DNA of 64,000 bases, from NCBI GenBank assembly GCA_018873245.2, contig JAEMBT020000003.1, forward strand, positions 164,001 through 228,000, written 5' to 3'. Below are positions 47,001 through 58,442 of the stretch, one piece after another; the first letter of the stretch is position 1, and each line of letters starts with the position of its first letter. This DNA comes from Archegozetes longisetosus. Lineage: Eukaryota; Arthropoda; Arachnida; Sarcoptiformes; Trhypochthoniidae. The notes under the pieces are model-generated. The model worked only from the letters and a program-made list of their open reading frames with translations, searched no databases and was not told the DNA's origin. A program made the position numbers and the translations under genes.

Positions 47001-48317
47001 TCAAATTTAGTTGAAATTTGATATCAATCGATGCCCAACAAATTGCAGTCAATAATTGAAAAACGTGCAAATTGGACTAAATATTAATACTGATTTCTTA
47101 CACGTTTTAAAGGGTTAACTTCCTTAGTGCTGAACTGATAAGAAAAAAATTTTAAAAATAAGTCTTTTCAAACTTTGCGTTTTATCCATGATTTATAAAG
47201 TTTGAAACTGATCGTGTTTTACTTTAAAGTTTTCGGCCTAGAAAGTTAGCTTCTTATCACCTAGGAAATTTGAAAGTCCTTAATTGCACAGCCTAAACCC
47301 AGCTAAATTTAAATGTCAACATCTTTGCACCGATACTGCATTTATCGCATAGTATTAGAACTTCAAATTGTATTTATTATCAAAATTTTGCATGAAGTCA
47401 GGCAAAAATAATGTTTAAAAAGGTGAACAATGTTTTTTCGTTGCCCGTCACATCTCCTTCAATAACGATTTGTTTTTTGGCCCACCTTTGTCTGAACCTA
47501 TCACCTGGTTCTCTATTCTGAGGTTCAAACTTTTAAATCGAACAATTCATTACTGACTTCATTTTAAAAATTGTATTAATTTTTCAGTAAATTAACGATA
47601 ATTTTGTCCCTCAATACGTGGCCTAAACTTTTGAATAATACAGATGTAGTAAAACTTCTATCAGGTTATCGGTGATTGAGTGCTACTTTTAAACCCTTTA
47701 TCAATCGTTACATACAAATGTGTCGTATTTTCAATTAAATTATCTCAACTCAGAAATGATTTATCTTTGCAATTTAATCCCATTTAATGAAGTCAATAAA
47801 TATAATGTAAATTTGACTTCACTTCATCCAAGAGATTCAAAGTCCAAAGTATTGAGGTGTGTGAGAGTCTACCAAATTTGAAGTGTTGCACACAATTCAT
47901 TATAATTAAGATTAAGGGTATCTAAGCTAATTTCATATTAAGTCATATTTTTATTATTCATCAATAAAGTACCTCATATTCGTAGCGCTTATTCATTGGT
48001 TGAAGTCAACTTTTATTCTATTTTTCACAATTTTTCTCATTTCTATCGAAGTAGACTTTCAACTATAGTCTTACTTCTCCTACCTGTTCAGGACAAAAGT
48101 TCATACAAAAGGTCCAAAATTTAGTGAATTGACAAATTTTCAATTATAAAAATAAAGCAAAATATTGATTGTTTCTTAAATACTATCGAAAAAGTGAAAG
48201 TTTATCCTAGAAATAGAGACAATTTGAAAATGAACCATAATTGATACCTAGTTCCTTGAGAAAGTTGTCGAAGTTTTCACTTGTTTCCAATTTGAACTTT
48301 CCGGTCAATTCAGTCAT
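44021..48317 (-). CDS. Fatty-acid-binding protein (mite group-13 allergen type)
   Basis: Four minus-strand exons join in frame: 48317-48248, 46575-46403, 46337-46236, 44074-44021, giving 132 residues, exactly the family size. The product is a cytosolic 10-stranded beta-barrel that carries fatty acids. Family features in order: [20 protein letters not shown] at the N-terminus, [47 protein letters not shown] (FABP core), [14 protein letters not shown], and the last exon [14 protein letters not shown] with the R-x-Y carboxylate-binding pair. The intron positions match the classic four-exon FABP gene. The last exon (18 codons) was found 2.2 kb downstream by searching for this ending. The intervening intron (44075-46235) contains the intronless CNOT9 gene on the opposite strand. 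Intron 1 (46576-48247) has no recognised feature. It closely resembles Der p 13-like proteins by memory. Confidence 0.93.
44772..45713 (+). CDS. CNOT9: CNOT9/Rcd-1 subunit of the CCR4-NOT complex, intronless
   Basis: One uninterrupted 313-residue frame. After a variable N-terminus (to about residue 37) it reads as a nearly canonical CNOT9 armadillo-repeat protein: [113 protein letters not shown] and [13 protein letters not shown]. It continues through [28 protein letters not shown] and [13 protein letters not shown]9 binds NOT1 and recruits GW182-type proteins for deadenylation. ATGs occur at 44772 and 44778. AATAAA follows at 45760. The gene lies wholly inside the last intron of the FABP gene on the opposite strand. 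Lack of introns, in a window where nearly every gene is split, suggests a retrocopy or intron loss, yet the frame is intact. Confidence 0.96.
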   Translation: MEMCSVNGTESYVPSVSNELMVRTVPVIQTSQTQQHVDQQKICLWISQLSSMETRENALIELSKKREVVPELATMLWNSFGSIAALLQEIVRVYPTINPPTLTAHQSNRVCNALAILQCVASHHQTRTAFLQANIPLFLYPFLHTNTNSKTRPFEYLRLTSLGVIGALVKADEQQVINFLLSTEIIPLCLRIMENGTELSKTVATFILQKILLDETGLTYICQTYDRFSHVAMILGRMVLSLAKEQLPRLLKHVIRCYLRLSENSRAREALRQCLPDQLRDNTFANCLKDDKSTRNWLNQLIKNLEQISPRQQ

Positions 48318-49354
48318 TTTGCTGCAATAATAAGAGAATTAGTGACGTTTTTCAAAGTTAATTCTGTTTGAATGTATAACTTTATTAACACTAGATATAA
48401 AACTGAAGTAAGTTCCGTTTAAATACTTATGTGACTGTTATCAGTAAAATTATCTAAGAATGTAATCTCAATTTCTAGTATACCTATCAAATTGGCAATG
48501 GTAAGTCTGACAATGAACTTTTTGGTCTAACAGATAGTTTGTTTCAATCTAAATGAAAAGCTATTGGATATTGAAATTTGCTCGGACTGCTGGCGTCGAG
48601 TGCGCTTTAATCAGCCACGTTTGTGTTTTGTCAAAAAGATTATATTCTTAAAACTGTTGAATTAGTTGTGCGCTTAGTTTTGCTAGAACACAAATCGTCA
48701 ATTTTTTGCAGTTTCATAAAATACTAGTCTTTCTCAAATGAAACATTATTGAACGAGCAAAACTTTCGCCATACTGTTGATCAAAATACCTACCAAAGGC
48801 AAATATTAGCTGAGTTTTTATTACTGCTACTCGAGAAAAAACTGCTCGTAACACGTCCAGCGATAAGAGGCAACGTTTCATAACGCCGTAAGAAAATGTG
48901 TTCTCCTCAACACTTCAAGCAAACTGAACTTTGTGCAGACAGATCTGCTAAGATTTTGATTGCTACACTTTATTTAATCGTTTCTGTTTTTCTAGATTCT
49001 CAGATACTTATTGACAAATCGCACGAATCAGTAAAAGTGTGACAAATTGAATTGGAAAACAATTTGATACGAAAAACAAACATACACTTATGAATGCAAT
49101 TTGACATAACATTTAAACTTTTATATTTACTTTAATGCCTTTATATTTCGCACTTTGATCGTGCACTACGTTTACGCTATACCTAATTTAGTGATATCTG
49201 AAATTTAGTAAGATATCTTTGTCTCTATGCAAGTATTACGAATGCAATTTGTCAAAAACACAAATCAATACGACTTCTTGTAAGAGTTATACAATACAAA
49301 TAAATAAAAATATAATTCAAATTGAAATCTTTGCAAAATGACCACAACTTCAAA
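48318..49354. other. Shared upstream region of FABP (-) and PDGF/VEGF-like (+)
   Basis: Head-to-head genes 1037 bp apart. AT-rich with no recognised promoter element or repeat. Confidence 0.45.
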
Positions 49355-51447
49355 ATGCATTTATCGAGATTATTAATACTGTACTCAGCTTTCGTTGGCG
49401 TAGCATTATGTCATCGAAATCGTGATTTTCGTTTGCAGCAAGACTTAGCGATGCTTCACGTCGAATGGGTGTCAACCGAAGGCGAATGTAATCTACCGAA
49501 ACCTCAGATTATTTATCCGCCTTCAAGCGCAACCAAACTTTATTATCCGAGAGGAACTGTAAGACTTTTTTGCCAAACTTAGATTTATTTGATTTCTTAA
49601 GTGACTTAAACAGACTTAAGCCTTAATAACACAAAAATGTTTTAGCGAAACTGCTCCTAATATTCTCAATAAAATGTGTCAAATTAGGACCAATCGAATA
49701 AGAGTTAAGGGTTACTGTGGCGAAACAGTTAGAAGTCATATATATCTCAAACTGGAAAGTTTAAATTTAACTTTAATAAGAACTTAGAAGAGGATTCACA
49801 TCTTTTTCAATTAAATTAACACAATTTAATGGTGTTCATCAAATTATTTTTTAAAAATGTTTATGTAAGACTTGGAACTGAACTGAATAACTTTCATATT
49901 CAGATATTACTTATTGGATAGTGAGAAAACTTTGTATTTGTTCGCAAATAATCAGTTTTTCACTTATAATTATTTTTGATTTTGGTTTGTATTTTTAGCT
50001 CAAAATCAATAATGTATTGTATTTGCGTTCATTTGACAGCACTGATAAAATTCGTGAGAACTACACAAGTCTGAATAAAATGAGTTCATCGTTGGTCTGA
50101 ATGCATAAATGACTTTCTGAATCTAAGAGACGAACAGTTTTCAAATTTAAATAGTATTAAACTTAACTTTAAATGAGGGTTCAACTTTTCTTCAATTAGG
50201 ACTATAATTATCTTTTGCGTCTACTAATTCATCATAAAACTGCTTAACAATTACGAATTTTTGCATAATTTTCAGTTTGATCTCCTCAATAAGTCTTTAA
50301 AAATGAATAAATTATCGAATGTCTGGAGTTGAGCAGATTTTGTAAACGCAATTTTAGGTAAATTAGTGAACAGATCAGATGAAATGCTGACTAATTAATT
50401 GAAACACTTTTAGGTTCGGTCCCGAAGTCTAGACTTATCGATAAAGTTATATGAGTAATACCTTTCGGAACGGGTTTGAAGAGTAGCCGCAAATAATCTA
50501 AACATTTTGTATGAATAGTTTTGAGACAAGTGTTTTGGGCACTTCTGCAAAATTGCTCGAGACTACACAAAACAGTACAAAACAGACTTACGCAAATGTG
50601 CAACACTTATACAAAAATGAAATAGACTTTCCTTTAGAGCAATTTTCTCACAACGTTGTCACGAGACAAATATATGAGTGAATGAACGGCTAACACTGTT
50701 TAGGGTTCAGCTACTTTTGATTCTGTGCTTCGCCCAACTGCAGAGAGAGTGACCCAAAAGCTGAACAATTAATGCGATTCGTGCCCCACGTCTGCTACCT
50801 GCAAACCTATTTGCTGATTCTGATTGTTTCAAATCTATTCTAAACCTAAATAGCATTGTGTAGTGAACTAACACTAACTCGAGTAAACTCGAATCGAAAT
50901 AAATTTTAGTCTTTTAGACTTTAAGCGCTTTATGGCTTTGACATAATTTAGCATATTTTCATATTTACCAATGACGTTAATTCGTTATTTAAGTTAGTGT
51001 ATACTTATTGACAAAAATGAAGCAGTGCGATTTTAATTGCAGATATTATACCGTTGTAATGACCAGACTGGTTGTTGCAGCAGTTATGCCGACACTTGTG
51101 GTCCCGTTCAGGCCGAGCAGATAGAGGTCATATTTTTTGTGACTCATGTCAACGATCACCACAGACTGTCATCGCAGAAGCGTCGGGGACAAACATCGAC
51201 TACAGAAGTACGCAAAATGACAAATCACACAAAGTGTGGCTGCAGAAACAAATCAAGCGACAAAGTTGTTCAACACGACGATATACAAGAAGTTGTCAGC
51301 CGGCCGCTTGTTAACAATCAGTCAAAGACTGCTAGTATTCTACTATTATTTATGAGTTTGTTTTCAGTTATTGTTATAGTAATAGCGTTTGTATTTTTAT
51401 ACAAAAAATGTCGAGACGCTCAAAATACAGTTGTGGCCGCATATTAG
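49355..51447 (+). CDS. PDGF/VEGF-family growth factor with C-terminal membrane anchor
   Basis: Two exons, 49355-49558 and 51043-51447, join at phase 0 to 202 residues. A signal peptide (MHLSRLLILYSAFVGVALCH) precedes the cystine-knot domain: GECNLPKP, YYPRGT/ILYRCNDQTGCC, ADTCGPVQAEQIEVIFFVTH and, after a basic linker SQKRRGQ, HTKCGCRNK. This order is the PDGF/VEGF signature (RCxxxxGCC then CxC). A 22-residue hydrophobic segment (ILLLFMSLFSVIVIVIAFVFLY) and a short KKCRDAQ tail follow, so the factor is probably made membrane-bound and may be shed at the dibasic site. Such ligands activate PVR/VEGFR-type receptor tyrosine kinases. An ATG exists 33 bp upstream only as TTG in frame, so 49355 is the start. 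AATAAA at 51611-51616 is a likely poly(A) signal. The 1.5 kb intron holds no recognised feature. Confidence 0.85.
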
Positions 51448-53175
51448 GCTACCACTCGATCTCGATCTCATTGTTATCATTCAATTGCTCAGGACCTTCA
51501 CGATTTTAAAATCAATTTTCAGATTGCAACCAAAGATTTTGTCTGAAATGAATGTAAAAATGAAATGATGTCTTACCTTACAGCTGAGGCAATATTTAGA
51601 AACAAACAACAATAAAGAAACTTGATTTATCGAGAGGACACGCAATCAAATGCTACATCTTTTGTATTTGAAGACAACTCGTTGAGATGTTCTCAAACTT
51701 TTTACAACTAGTTTTAAAGAAATAAACAATTGAAAAGATGACACCTAACAATTAGTCATAGGCTTTCAAATTTTCTAGAAGTAATATTTTGATTAAGTCA
51801 CTTAATAGATTTTAAGTTCTACTTATAACTAATTTTATAATTGAGATGTTCGTCGTTCAACTAAAAACCATTATCTTTACTTGTTGTGCTGCAAATTTAT
51901 TATACGACTCTTGCGAGAATATGCAAAGTATTCATAGGCATAACTGGTTTCATCAATGCAAAAATTCAACTCTAAGATGCGGGTCATAAATAAAACTTTA
52001 TATACAGTGCTTTATTATATTTATGTTGTATCTTTGAATCAAAGCTTTTTGTGAGCGTCTCAAAACCTGGATCTATACTAATCTTTTTATCGACATTTAT
52101 GATTCAATTCGACAATCTCACAATTCCGTAGACCATTGAAAGATAGCGTCAGTAATTTAAAAATTGATTACTTAATGTCTGACTTGAAGCCGAAGTAAGT
52201 CATTCAAAATGTTGAGTCGATTGAGTATAAAAGTACTGTTAGCAACCGGTACTTACGATACCGGACAAAACTTCTGTTAAACAAATTCAGGATTCGTTCG
52301 TTGAACATATGTTACAATTTTTCTGAGTCCAAAGTCTGCTACAAATGTTTTATCATTTTGTTGGTGTTCGGTCGGCTCTTCGAAAGTAAACTCTTTGAAA
52401 CCTTATTTTCCTTACCCTAAAACTATTTGTGAGAAACGTTTCCCTTTTAACAGAATTATCACAATCGACCAAAATGTGATTGCCCAATACTTGTCATAGA
52501 AATATGGCAAACATTTGTCCATTATCTATATTTCAAAATTATGATTACATAACTCTGATCTTTTTTCAACTCTATTTTGGTTGAATTAATGTTAAAACTT
52601 GATAGTTTCATGTTTAGCGCTTTTAAATCAATAGTTTTGGTTTAAACATGTCAATTCATCATTTTATTATATATATAGCGATTGAACAAAACCAAAATAA
52701 GGAACAATCGACTAAATCGTAAAACAAACATATTTGTCTGGATAAACGAGTTAATAGGGCAAAAACACAATTTTGAAAAGTTCACTCTAGAACGGCTCAA
52801 TTTCGGACAATTGACTTTCGGAGAGTGATCCACGAACCGTCTTGTTGTTTTAGATATGTTTGTAACTCATGAAAAAATCGTTAACTATCACAACGTCACC
52901 AACAATTAAGTGTACAATCACACTATAATTATCAGTTACATTTTTCAGATATCAATAACAATCCTATCAAATAAATGAGCAATTTTTTGTTTCCTACTAC
53001 AGACATGTTAAGATTTCGTCGCAGGTACAATTTTAATTGTGTAATAAAGATTGTTCAAAATTGAATTCATAAGAGTTTGTCGCTTGTTCAACCAATACAT
53101 AAGGACCATAAATCTTTTTCGGTTTAATCAAATATTTAGATTTTTTTAAAACGAAAAGCAATTAGCTTTATTAAA
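51448..53175. other. Intergenic, no gene seen
   Basis: AT-rich; includes the 3' end of the growth-factor gene (AATAAA at 51611). A minus-strand open frame at 52833-52651 has no supporting feature. Confidence 0.5.
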
Positions 53176-55177
53176 ATGTGTAAACTGTTGACTATTTACT
53201 TTTGTATTGTTTTTACGTTAAACATAATTAAAGCCTCATCAGGTACCGAATCAAATTGTAAGTCTAGCAATGCAAAAATCAACAGGAAATGAATGCTAAA
53301 TAATTGAAGTCAGTTATAATTTGGAACATTATTTACTTACTACAGCTAATAATAAACTCGAGACTTCTAAAAAGGATATACAAATTGATATCAAAGAAAC
53401 GGATTCTTTTGAGCTCTATCTCAGGTAAAAGTTTATTCTTTGAACGACATGATGTTTAATTGATTTGAAGTTTAAAAAGCGTTTAAAAGCTTTGACTCAA
53501 TTGAATTTGAAGCAAAGTGAAAGTTTGATTTGTTGATTGATTTAGGGACCCTTTGGACGAGGCGATTGATGTCTCTCTAAGATGTGCTGAAGAATGCAAA
53601 ATATTTTTACCCATAAGAAAAACTGTGATATTGTCACCAAATTCATCGTCAAGCAACAAGGTTATATTCAATATAACAGGTGTCAGTGCTGGACATGATA
53701 CCATTATTGCGGCAACAAACTTATCAAAAATCGAGTAAAACAAATAATTGAGTTAAAAGTATTTTTGAAAATCTGGTCTAAAAGTTAAACTTAACTTTTC
53801 TTTTCTTTAATAGCGATGGTGATGCATTCGTGCGAATAAGAGTCGGTCACACGAATGTTTTGGCCATTTTGAGTACAATAGTTGGCTGGACTTATTTTTT
53901 CGTTTGGTCGGCTTCATTCTGGCCACAAAATGTTACGAATTATAAGCGCAAAAGTGTTATAGGGCTTAACATAGATTTTGCTGCCCTCAATTTCACTGGT
54001 TTTGTATTCTATACAATATTCAATTCTGGCCTTTACTTTTCTTCAACTGTTCACTCACTCTATGAAAAACAGTTTCCAAGAAGTGAAATACCAGTCGAGC
54101 TGAACGATGTTATTTATGCGATTCACGCCGCATTCGCTACTGGTATTACTATTACTCAATGTTTTATATATGAAGTAAGTCCAGCTTAAAGTTTTTTCTA
54201 AGGTTTCAGCTTTGCTAAAAGCTGATTCCCAAAATTTTAGTTTTACTTTTGAATAATTTACTGACAAACTAATTGCCATCTTATGACTAGAGGGGCGGCC
54301 AAACGATGTCGATATACGCAAAAGTATTTCTTTCAGTGTCGTGGTTGGCGGCTGCCGTTCAACTCATATTATGCGTGACAAACGTATTGTCGTGGCTCAC
54401 ATTTCTATATTACTTTTCTTATGTCAAATTAATCGTGACTTGCGTTAAATATGCTCCACAGGTAAGTCGTTCTTAAAATGATTCCTAAAACATCATTTTA
54501 ATCATCTCATAGCAAGAGATTAGACGTTTTTGAGAAGAAAATTCTGTTGCAATGTTTCGGCGGTAGAAAATTTCAAATACTTGATCTCTAGATCAAACAA
54601 TGATCTAAAGTTCAGGACGAATGAACCGAAAGTAATGATCAAAGATCGTGAATTAGAAACAGACGAGTTGACTAATGAGATTCGTCCGAAAAGAGCCCTA
54701 AATATGTTTCAACTTTAAAATTTTGATAGTATTTAAGAAACATTGAGCTGACTTTATTCGCCAATTCAGTTCAATAACATTTTTATAATGAAAGACTTTT
54801 TATTTTTGTTGTCACTTATTTAAATTGACAATTGATTGAAGGCGTGGCTCAACTATAAAAGAAAGTCAACATCAGGCTGGACTATATATATGATTTATAT
54901 GGACATATCGGGAGGCATTTTTGGACTTTTGCAAATGCTATTCATTGCATACAATTACAGTAAATTTGAAGCCCAAGCTCTTTTTGTAGGATTTGCTCTA
55001 ACGTTTACTTTTTTATTACTTTTAGACGATTGGTTAACAATATTTGGAAATTTTGCTAAATTTGGTCTTTCGATAGCATCGATATTATATGACATTTTAT
55101 TTTTATTACAAGAGTTTGTATTTTACCCAAAAAGCAAAAGACCCCTTCAAGAGTTGAATGACGAAGAAAAACAATGA
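53176..55177 (+). CDS. CTNS: Cystinosin, lysosomal cystine/H+ symporter
   Basis: Seven exons join in frame: 53176-53242, 53346-53424, 53546-53734, 53814-54174, 54291-54461, 54842-54959, 55026-55177, giving 378 residues (human 367). A signal peptide (MCKLLTIYFCIVFTLNIIKA) precedes a luminal domain with N-glycosylation sites (FNIT, TNLS), then seven helices with two PQ-loops. The first is FWPQNVTNYKRKSVIGLNID...ALNFTGF and the second is YAPQAWLNYKRKSTSGWTIY...DISGGIFGLLQM. NDWLTIFGNFAKFGLSIASI leads into the last helix. The protein exports cystine from lysosomes. Intron 6 (54960-55025) is 66 bp with no stop, so an unspliced reading would add 22 residues; splicing restores AYNYNDWLTIFG as in relatives. 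The tail KSKRPLQELNDEEKQ lacks the vertebrate GYDQL sorting motif. AATAAA is at 55255. Confidence 0.95.
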
Positions 55178-55628
55178 TCACATAATTTTAGTTTTTAATT
55201 TTTAGGTTTTTTACTTTGTTTCATTAGATGTTCAAACGTTGTTCACAGCGATCAAATAAATGACATTTAATAAATGTATTTGACCCTTTGCAAGTCTTCT
55301 TAGCTTAATGTTTGACGAATTGCTTGCCCGCAATGATTGCAACGCATAATTGTACTGATCATTATTATAATTAATTTAATCAGCAAATAATCATAAAGTT
55401 ATTGTTCAATAAAGTTTACTTTGCAAACGACTCAAAAGATTTACTGGTAGCACGTCAATTCAGCGCACTTGAAAATTTCAGCAAAATTTAACTGCTTTTA
55501 TGATTTTGCTTCACTTAATTTTGTTTTAAGTATTTATTCGTGCGCTCGATATCTATTATCATTTCATCTTAAGGAAAGATTGAGACCTCTAGATTAATAG
55601 GTGTTCACGGGACACAAATTTCAACGTA

Positions 55629-56900
55629 CAGAGGTGCACAATATTATTCTGAACACTTTTAGAGAATAATTACAAACAAGTTAATTGCGCAATTATTACA
55701 TGTTATATATCTATTGAAAGCTAATTAATGACCCTATTAATCACATCTCGTCATTAGTACCCTGAAACAATGGCTGTTAAGTTTATTGACAATGAAACAA
55801 AGGGCCAAATAATAGCTCTGTTAGACGAACAATTTTCGATCAGATTAATTCAAAAGAAGCTGAAGAAGAAAGGAATATGCGTTTCAATTGGCACAATATC
55901 CAAAACCAAAAATCGAGATAAAAAATCTCAAAAATTTAAGAGAAGGAAGAAATGCAGCAAACGAAAAGTTGGCCGTCCGAGGACTCTGTCAAGTAAACAA
56001 TTAAATATACTTAAATCAATGATATTAAAGTCAAATCCTCTATCTCAATCATATATGGCTCGAAAGCTTGGAGTCTCAAGACACATTTACTATCATATTC
56101 AATATACATTTAAATATAAATTAGTTAAGAAACCGAAAGTACATCGACTCTCATTGGCTAACATTGAAAAGAGGAGACAAAAATCTTGGTCTCTGTACCT
56201 GAAGCTTAACAATGGAAAGTGGAAAACAACATAACAACAGACGAGGCCTGGTTTTATCTCTTGGATTTTAATAAACAAAGTGAATATCAATACACTAAAT
56301 TGCAAGAAATTCGTGGACATTGTAATTACTATTATCGCCCCATAAGCCACTGTAGTGGAGTCATGGTCTGGAGGGGAACTAGTTATAATGGGAAGACAGA
56401 GTTGCGTTTCGTGAAACCAGGGGCGAAAATTAATTCAGTTTATTATGTCAACAAATTATTAAAACCGTTTTTAGAGAAGGACACAAAGCGATTATACCCG
56501 AAAGGGGATTACATTCTCCATCAGAACTCGGCTCCGAGTCATAAGTCAAGATATACCATTAACTTTCTAAAGGAAAATGATATGAAGTACATTACACCAA
56601 AAGAATAGATGCCATGTTCCCCCGATACCGCCCCAATGTACTACAGTATTTGGGGCTATTTGAAAAACAGGATAAAAAATCGAGAAATTAAAACAATCAC
56701 TGGTCTCAAACGTGCTCTGACATAGGAACGGAATAACATCCCTCAAGAACTAATAAATATGGCACTGGAGTCGTGGCCAAATAGATGCGGAAAAATCTAT
56801 GAAAAGAAGGATCACCAAATTGAGAATCATAATTAAGTTAACTATATTTGTTAAAAAAATATTGCTCAATAAGTGTTCAGAATAATATTGTGCATCCCTG
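55629..56900 (+). mobile_element. Mariner/Tc1-superfamily element, full length but decayed
   Basis: TA on both sides (55627-55628, 56901-56902). TIRs of about 31 bp: CAGRGRTGCACAATATTATT then CTGAACACTT. 1272 bp, the usual size. Contains one transposase gene broken by a frameshift and stops. Confidence 0.93.
55770..56836 (+). pseudogene. Mariner-type transposase pseudogene
   Basis: ATG at 55770 opens MAVKFIDNETKGQIIALLDE with helix-turn-helix regions, GRPRTLSSKQ (an AT-hook-like GRPR motif between HTHs), and RKLGVSRHIYYHI. A frame change occurs near 56219-56234. The second frame has the first catalytic Asp in TTDEAWFYL and MVWRGTSYNGKTEL. The second block reads HQNSAPSH, where relatives have Asp (HQDSAPSH), and the third reads SPDTAPMYYSIWGYLKNRI, with Tyr where an Asp is expected (PMDY). 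Stops occur near 56608 and 56724. The reading resumes to ELINMALESWPNRCGKIYEK and ends at 56836. Frameshift, stops and two altered catalytic positions make it inactive. Confidence 0.88.
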
Positions 56901-57534
56901 TATAGCTATAACCTATAATAATCAACCAATGATTGCAAGCAAACATACTTATAGATGAAAAAATCGTTATTTTTAATTAGATTTATTTGAATTAAGGAAA
57001 AAGTGTTTTAAAATAACTATTAATATATTTAATGAGAATATAATTATACATAATGCAATACTAATAGTAAAATCAACATACTATGCGTTATATTTTGTAC
57101 ATTTTTTGGTAAAAATTTATTTCAAGTGAACACCTAACAATCTAGAAGTCTTCGTTTTCCTTAAAATGAATTGATAAAAACGTGCGCTGAATTGACGTAG
57201 AACAGATTTACTCATTTACAGATTCAAAGAAAGCGCATGTTTTTGATTCAGATTTAAGAGACAATGATTTGTTTATTTTTTCGCAAACAAAACCAAAAAT
57301 TTCTTATATAACAGACCATGAATTTAGATACAGTGATCTATGACAGAGAATGAACCACTCTTGCTTATTTCAAATCTATACAGGGATTAGAAATTAATGA
57401 ACTTCTCATATGAATGATCACTCGTTTCGAGTGCTATTGAAGAAGTAAAGGTATGAAAATCGAAAATTAATATGCAATCCAATGGTCTGATTACATGATC
57501 AAAGGAAGGTTCATCTAAGGTTGCAGCCTTCACC

Positions 57535-57690
57535 ACATTAATTCAGAATTTCACAGGGAAAGTACTGAAATAAGTTTTTGAATAAAGTCTTAATGTACTC
57601 TACAAGAGAAAAAGTGAGCCTCAAAATTTAGTTTGTATACTTTCCCTGTTGGATAATCAAACGAATATTGGTTCATTATAAAGGGTTTTA
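57535..57690 (+). repeat. Diverged dispersed repeat, copy 2
   Basis: Same-orientation relative of 41650-41800; the most conserved block is ACAAGAGAAAAAGTGA. Confidence 0.55.
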
Positions 57691-57747
57691 AGTCAAGTTA
57701 TTTTGAAAAAAAAACTAAAAGTTTCGCTTCAACAAGGCTTTAAATTA

Positions 57748-57890
57748 CAGTAGACTGAACTGGAGTCTGAGAATTTAAAATGTATACTTTGACACATAAC
57801 CCGTATTGATATATTTAGTGTGCTCATCAGATTTGCTCTACAAGAAAGGTTGCATTACTTTTAACTCTCAGACTCTAGTTAAGGCTACTG
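57748..57890. mobile_element. 143 bp mariner-type MITE with TA duplication
   Basis: TA at 57746-57747 and 57891-57892. The inverted ends are CAGTAGACTGAACTGGAGTC and CAGTAGCCTTAACTAGAGTC, both continuing TGAGARTTWAAA. Non-coding interior. Confidence 0.85.
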
Positions 57891-58384
57891 TATATATTCA
57901 AAATGATAATGTGTTATAAACGTAGAACGATATTTTTTGATCATATTATATACTCAATTAGCTAAAAAGGTCAAGGAATCAAGTCAACAATTTTAAACTA
58001 GAACTAAATTTTATAACTCATTAGGGGACTGTGTATAAAAAATGAAAATTGCTAAATACTTGGATCATATCTGATCGTCGAAGATACATACAAGCGATGT
58101 TGCTTGACTCGTTTCACTAAAGTTGATTGTGAGAGTACTATTTGGCAAACGTTCCAAAAACTTATTCGATAAAGACTACGAATTGTAATAACATTGAAGG
58201 TTTCAAATTGTTCGAATTTCAAAGTGATATATGACAAAAATCTCGAATGTTTAGAGTACTAACCTAACCAGGCAGCCATTCTATGATCAATAAATTAATT
58301 TCTGTTCAATATTAAGGTAACACTTAATTAGAGACTGTTCAATCGTATGCGATATTTCAAGCAATTAAAACATTTGGATATAAG

Positions 58385-58442
58385 TAGTGTTTACATCAGC
58401 TTAGCTCCAAGCTCAGGTTAACTGAGCTGATGTCTATCACTA
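58385..58442 (+). mobile_element. 58 bp hAT-like mini-MITE, copy B
   Basis: Starts TAGTGTTTACATCAGCT and ends AGCTGATGTCTATCACTA, so about 18 bp at each end are near-perfect inverted repeats. It is flanked by a perfect 8 bp duplication GATATAAG (58377-58384, 58443-58450). The length is identical to copy A at 23607-23664, with the shared core AAGCTCAGGKTAACTG. TARNG ends and 8 bp duplication indicate mobilisation by a hAT transposase. Confidence 0.9.

Larger units (their letters stand above)
55452..57198. repeat. Outer inverted repeat pair enclosing the mariner element
   Basis: ACGTCAATTCAGCGCAC at 55452-55468 is repeated exactly in inverse at 57182-57198 (17 bp). Between them, besides the mariner-like element, lies about 475 bp of non-coding DNA. 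This looks like an older TIR element into which the mariner jumped. No target duplication was identified, and the ends may extend slightly. Confidence 0.65.

Noticed and set aside
47100..47120. TTTTAAAGGGTTAA resembling the right end of the TTAA-type element
   Set aside because: Only about 10 bp matches and no partner end nearby; chance in AT-rich DNA is likely.
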